A stretch of 7,922 bases of DNA from Thermoplasmata archaeon (GTDB lineage: Archaea > Thermoplasmatota > Thermoplasmata > Lutacidiplasmatales > UBA184), in the NCBI GenBank assembly GCA_030043405.1, contig JASHXS010000159.1, positions 1-7,922 of the forward strand, written 5' to 3'. Positions 5,379 to 7,922 of this stretch are shown one piece after another. How positions within the stretch are numbered: the first letter of the stretch is position 1; every line of letters begins with the position of its first letter. The notes under the pieces were generated by a model. It made no database searches, was not told the DNA's origin, and was given only the letters and a program-made list of their open reading frames with translations. Position numbers and translations under genes: made by a program.

Positions 5379-6910
5379 GCCCCGCGCCGCCCCCGACTCC
5401 CGAGGAGATCCATCGGACCAAGCTCGCGACGTGGCGAGCCGCCGGTGGCGGGCCGCTGCCCACCAACGCGGACTGGGTCGCTTCGTTGCCCGTGGAGGCC
5501 CAAGCCCGGTACGCGGGCGCGGTCCGCCGGAAGCCCTCCCGCACCCTCTCGGGCGTCGCGATCGTGGCCGTGATGACGGCGCCGGCCCGCTGTCCCCACG
5601 GTCGATGCACCTACTGCCCCGGCGGGGTCGAGAACGCGAGTCCGCAGAGCTACACCGGCGAGGAGCCGAGCGCCCTCCGCGGCGCCCAGCTCCACTGGGA
5701 TTCCGAGGCGATCACCCGACAGCGTCTCGAGACCCTCGAGGCGATCGGCCACTCGACCAGCAAGGTGGAGGTGATCGTGATGGGCGGGACGTTCCCCGCT
5801 CGCCCCAGAGGGTTCCAGGAGGGGGTGCTCCAGGGGATCTATGACGGGTTGAACGGGGGCCGTTCCGACTCCCTCCCCGCCGCGATCGAGCGGAACGAGA
5901 CCGCCCCGCATCGGATGGTGGGCCTCACCGTGGAAACGCGGCCGGACTGGTGTGACGGCCGGGTCCTCCCCTTCCTCCTGGACGCCGGCGTCACGCGCGT
6001 CGAAGTGGGGGTGGAGTGCCTGCGCGACGAGGTGCTGGAGCAGGTCGGCCGCGCCCACGGAGTCGGGGACGTCGCTCTCGCCAGCCGCGAGACCCGGGAC
6101 CGGGGGCTCAAGGTCGGGTACCACCTCATGCTGGGGCTGCCGGGCATGGATCCGGAGCGGGACCTCGCCGATTTCCGCCGGCTCTTCGAGGAGGCCGCGT
6201 TTCGTCCGGACTTCCTGAAGATCTACCCCACCCTGGTGCTGCCCGGGACGCCGCTCTACGAAGACTGGAAAGCCGGGCGGTACCGCCCGTACGATACGGA
6301 GACGGCGGCGGGATTGCTCGCGGAGATGAAGGCGATCCTCCCCCCGTGGGTCCGCATCCAGCGGATCCAGCGCGACATCCCCTCCCGGTTGATCGCCGAC
6401 GGGGTCCGGACCAGCAACGTCCGGGAACTGGCTCTCAGCCGGCTGCGACAGAAGGGACTCCACTGTCGTTGCTTGCGCTGCCGCGAAGCCGGCCGCCGGG
6501 CGACGCCGGACGCTTCCCAACTCCAGCCGCTGGAGTCCCACTACGAGGCCTCCGGGGGACGCGAGGTGTTCCTCTCGTTCGAGGACCCCACGACGGACAC
6601 GGTGGCCGCGTTCCTGCGACTCCGCTTCCCGTCACCGCACACCCCCGGTGGCCTGACCGACCCCGTGATCCGCGAGCTCAAGGTGGTCGGCCGCGAAGTG
6701 CCCGTGGGGGGAGGGGCGGCGGTCGGACAGTTCCAGCACCGGGGGCTGGGCCGCGCGCTACTGGATCGAGCCGAGGCGACCGCCCGGGCCGAAGGGTTCG
6801 GCCGGGTCTTCGTGACCAGCGCGGTCGGCACTCGGGAGTACTATCGACGCCATGGGTACGACCGGGAGGGTCCGCTCATGTCCAAGCCCCTCGGACGGTC
6901 GGCGGGCTGA
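5366..6910 (+). CDS. elp3: Elp3: tRNA wobble uridine (U34) carboxymethyl-forming enzyme
   Basis: Elp3 is the radical SAM / acetyltransferase enzyme that installs the cm5U-type modification at tRNA wobble uridine from acetyl-CoA. Archaea lack the other Elongator subunits and Elp3 acts alone. Residues about 60-340 are the radical SAM core, with the 4Fe-4S ligands in RCPHGRCTYCPGG (Cys76, Cys81, Cys84), preceded by the family-typical RTLSGVAIVAVMT (59-71). GLTVETRPDWC (186-196) and GYHLMLGLPG (251-260) are also family hallmarks. GLHCRCLRCREAG (364-376) gives the cysteine-rich zinc linker (Cys367, 369, 372). The C-terminal GNAT domain (about 393-508) has QFQHRGLGRALL (455-466) for acetyl-CoA and the conserved end GTREYYRRHGYDREGP (488-503). 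The 514-residue length is normal and all key residues are present. It starts at GTG 5366, overlapping the isomerase gene, so it is co-transcribed with it. Confidence 0.96.
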   Translation: MAALSPAPPPTPEEIHRTKLATWRAAGGGPLPTNADWVASLPVEAQARYAGAVRRKPSRTLSGVAIVAVMTAPARCPHGRCTYCPGGVENASPQSYTGEEPSALRGAQLHWDSEAITRQRLETLEAIGHSTSKVEVIVMGGTFPARPRGFQEGVLQGIYDGLNGGRSDSLPAAIERNETAPHRMVGLTVETRPDWCDGRVLPFLLDAGVTRVEVGVECLRDEVLEQVGRAHGVGDVALASRETRDRGLKVGYHLMLGLPGMDPERDLADFRRLFEEAAFRPDFLKIYPTLVLPGTPLYEDWKAGRYRPYDTETAAGLLAEMKAILPPWVRIQRIQRDIPSRLIADGVRTSNVRELALSRLRQKGLHCRCLRCREAGRRATPDASQLQPLESHYEASGGREVFLSFEDPTTDTVAAFLRLRFPSPHTPGGLTDPVIRELKVVGREVPVGGGAAVGQFQHRGLGRALLDRAEATARAEGFGRVFVTSAVGTREYYRRHGYDREGPLMSKPLGRSAG

Positions 6911-6929
6911 CCCCCTGTTTCGACCCGCG

Positions 6930-6942
6930 TCGGAAAGCTTTA
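6930..6942 (+). promoter_or_regulatory. TCGGAAAGCTTTA promoter-like element
   Basis: This element lies in the 57-nt gap after elp3 and its last base is 26 nt before the ATG at 6968. The same element at the same 26-nt distance precedes the AHSA1-like gene on the other strand. GGAAAG plus CTTTA fits an archaeal BRE/TATA pair, and the spacing predicts a leaderless or nearly leaderless transcript. Confidence 0.5.
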
Positions 6943-6967
6943 CGTGGCACCGGCCGGGAGGGGGGCC

Positions 6968-7183
6968 ATGCCGGGTCGAGGGGGCGACGAGACGACGGCC
7001 GTCAGTTTCGCCCGACATCGCTGCCGCTGCGGCCACTTCCCGACCGACCACATGACCGTCCAGCCGATCGGGACGAGCGGCAACTTCCGGCTCGACCCAT
7101 CGGGCCCGTGCGCGATCTGCGGCGAATCCGCCTGCCGACACTACACCCCGGGCCCCGTGGGTGCGGCCCCGGCTCAGCCGTAG
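6968..7183 (+). CDS. Small Cys/His-rich putative zinc-binding protein, 71 aa
   Basis: I do not recognise a named family. Two metal-ligand clusters stand out: HRCRCGH (17-23; Cys19, Cys21, His23, plus His28 in DHM) and CAICGESACRHY (48-59; Cys48, Cys51, Cys56, His58). About 25 residues separate them, including the strand-like GNFRLDPSGP. This is the arrangement of a compact zinc ribbon or double-knuckle fold, so a nucleic-acid or protein-binding adaptor is plausible but unproven. No membrane segment or signal is present. I chose the ATG at 6968 over an in-frame GTG at 6944 because it follows GGGAGG (6957-6962) at 5 nt and sits 26 nt after a promoter-like element; the GTG start would fall almost on that element. 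The gene overlaps the opposite-strand gene by 10 nt at the stop codons. Clustered cysteines are unlikely in a random ORF, so I favour a real gene. Confidence 0.72.
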   Translation: MPGRGGDETTAVSFARHRCRCGHFPTDHMTVQPIGTSGNFRLDPSGPCAICGESACRHYTPGPVGAAPAQP

Positions 7184-7629
7184 GCCGCCTTGAGCAGGTA
7201 GTCCTTCAGCCGGTGCAGCCGGTCGTCCCACAGGTGGAAGTGCCACGACCGGGCGTCCTCCCAGGCCGCCCCGCTCCCCCATCCCCGGTGCTCCAGGGTG
7301 ATGTCGATCCCCTCCGGGGACTCCTGGAGCCGAACGTAGACGTCCGTCTGCAGGGAGGGTTGGTTCATGAGGGAGGCGAACTCGGGCGGCGACGCCCACG
7401 AGAAGCCGATGTCGAGGTCGGGGGTGATCTCGCGCACCTGACCCCGACTCTCGAAGGCGACGGGCTCCTTCCAGCCGAGGCGGTACACCCCGCCGACCTT
7501 CGGCTCCACTTCCGCGGCGTCAGCGAGCCAACCGGTGATCTGTTTCGGGTCGGTGAACGCCGCGAAGATCATCGGAATCGGGAGCGGGACCGTGACCTGG
7601 ATGAGGATGGGGTCCAGCGCGTCGTCCAC
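7174..7629 (-). CDS. AHSA1/SRPBCC-domain protein
   Basis: This 151-residue protein is a single START-like (SRPBCC) helix-grip domain of the AHSA1 (activator of Hsp90 ATPase homologue 1-like) type. These are small cytoplasmic proteins with a hydrophobic ligand cavity. Recognisable are the opening strand ILIQVTVPLP (8-17), MIFAAFTDPKQITGWL (20-35) typical of the family's first helices, GGVYRLGW (46-53), a strand ITLEHRGWGSG (110-120), and the long C-terminal helix including WDDRLHRLKDYLLKAA (134-149). The length is normal. The start is GTG at 7629; the first internal ATG would remove the first strand. A promoter-like element ends 26 nt upstream, inside the end of the preceding RidA-like gene, so it probably has its own promoter even though that gene is on the same strand 24 nt away. 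The ligand is unknown. Despite the family name, no Hsp90 link can be inferred, since archaea generally lack Hsp90. Confidence 0.9.
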   Translation of the reverse strand: MDDALDPILIQVTVPLPIPMIFAAFTDPKQITGWLADAAEVEPKVGGVYRLGWKEPVAFESRGQVREITPDLDIGFSWASPPEFASLMNQPSLQTDVYVRLQESPEGIDITLEHRGWGSGAAWEDARSWHFHLWDDRLHRLKDYLLKAAYG

Positions 7630-7653
7630 GGCTTCCCGCTCCGGCGTCGCGGA

Positions 7654-7922
7654 CTAAAGGCTTTCCGAACGGCCCGGACGGCGCGCTCGGGTGGACCGGG
7701 GCCGACCGCGACGACGGGCATGGGGGCGGGTCGCCGCTCGCGGCGCGATGTACGCATCGACCTCGACCTCGACCAGCAACTCCGGGTCGACGAGCCGCCG
7801 AACTTCGACCATGGTCGCGGCGGGCCGGATGGCCCCGAACCGTTCGCCGTGCGCCCGGCCGTACTCCTCCCAGCGTCCGATGTCCGTCACGAACATCCGC
7901 GTCCGCACGACGTCCTCCATCG
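7654..7922 (-). CDS. RidA/YjgF/YER057c/UK114 family protein (5'-partial)
   Basis: The gene runs in from the right edge; 88 codons of its 3' part are visible and the N-terminal portion lies outside the window. Residues 1-58 of the visible part match the C-terminal half of RidA-like proteins: MEDVVRTRMFVTDIGRWEEY, then GRAHGERFG, RPAATMVEV and LLVEVEVDAY. These are trimeric chorismate-mutase-like folds. In the imine-deaminase RidA subgroup the corresponding PARS motif carries the catalytic arginine; here the sequence is PAAT (residues 33-36), so deaminase activity is not supported. After the usual family end (about residue 58) there is a roughly 30-residue Arg/Pro/Ala-rich tail, ending at a TAG that lies in the promoter-like element of the downstream gene. 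The first visible Met is probably internal. Confidence 0.88.
   Translation of the reverse strand, partial: MEDVVRTRMFVTDIGRWEEYGRAHGERFGAIRPAATMVEVRRLVDPELLVEVEVDAYIAPRAATRPHARRRGRPRSTRARRPGRSESL
7655..7668 (-). promoter_or_regulatory. TCGGAAAGCCTTTA promoter-like element
   Basis: On the minus strand this 14-mer ends 26 nt before the GTG at 7629, exactly the spacing seen for the plus-strand copy before 6968. It overlaps the stop codon of the RidA-like gene (the TAG is the end of CTTTAG). It probably represents the BRE/TATA core promoter of the AHSA1-like gene. Confidence 0.5.

Noticed and set aside
6944..6967. GTG at 6944 as the start of the small zinc protein
   Set aside because: It lies almost on the promoter-like element, while ATG 6968 has a GGGAGG at good spacing and begins nearer the conserved-looking part.
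1..7922. Defence island, mobile element, CRISPR or novel multi-gene system
   Set aside because: No transposase, integrase, repeat-spacer array, nuclease/helicase cluster or similar signature was seen; most genes are recognisable housekeeping functions.

Overview
The window looks like a chromosomal segment of a G+C-rich archaeon, most likely a euryarchaeote of the Thermoplasmatota type. That placement is inferred from gene content: a Cdc6/Orc1 replication initiator, an isopentenyl phosphate kinase next to a type 2 IPP isomerase, and a stand-alone Elp3. All are typical of archaea. The base composition is clearly G+C-rich by eye but was not computed. There is no mobile element, CRISPR array, tRNA or rRNA that I can see.

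Layout, left to right. Bases 2-1378 (+) are the 3' part of an NAD(P)-dependent aldehyde dehydrogenase whose N-terminus lies off the left edge. A 68-residue charged coiled-coil protein follows 4 nt later (1383-1589, +). On the opposite strand, meeting it tail to tail, is cdc6/orc1 (1644-3077, -). A 174-nt divergent intergenic region (3078-3251) follows. It holds two adjacent dyad-symmetric sequences and a comparatively A+T-rich patch, and is the best place here for an origin of replication or an Orc1-controlled operator.

From 3252 a rightward cluster runs to about 6910: a 74-residue two-helix membrane protein, isopentenyl phosphate kinase (IPK), type 2 isopentenyl-diphosphate isomerase (Idi-2) and Elp3. 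IPK and Idi-2 overlap by about 100 nt in different frames, and Idi-2 and Elp3 overlap by 13 nt, so translation of these three is probably coupled. IPK makes IPP from isopentenyl phosphate and Idi-2 interconverts IPP and DMAPP. Together they are the last steps of the archaeal mevalonate pathway feeding ether-lipid synthesis. Elp3 instead modifies tRNA wobble uridines, so its place in the cluster is not explained by pathway.

A 71-residue Cys/His-rich putative zinc-binding protein (6968-7183, +) has its own promoter-like element. It ends in a 10-nt tail-to-tail overlap with an AHSA1/SRPBCC-domain protein (7174-7629, -). Upstream of that on the same strand is the 3' part of a RidA/YjgF-family gene (7654-7922, -) cut by the right edge.

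Three genes share a TCGGAA(A)GC(Y)TTT element just upstream. In two of them the spacing to the start codon is identical (26 nt), which suggests the local BRE/TATA core promoter and largely leaderless transcripts. I found no convincing undescribed multi-gene system; most of the window is housekeeping. The most interesting parts are the cdc6 intergenic dyads, the IPK/Idi-2 out-of-frame overlap and the small uncharacterised proteins.
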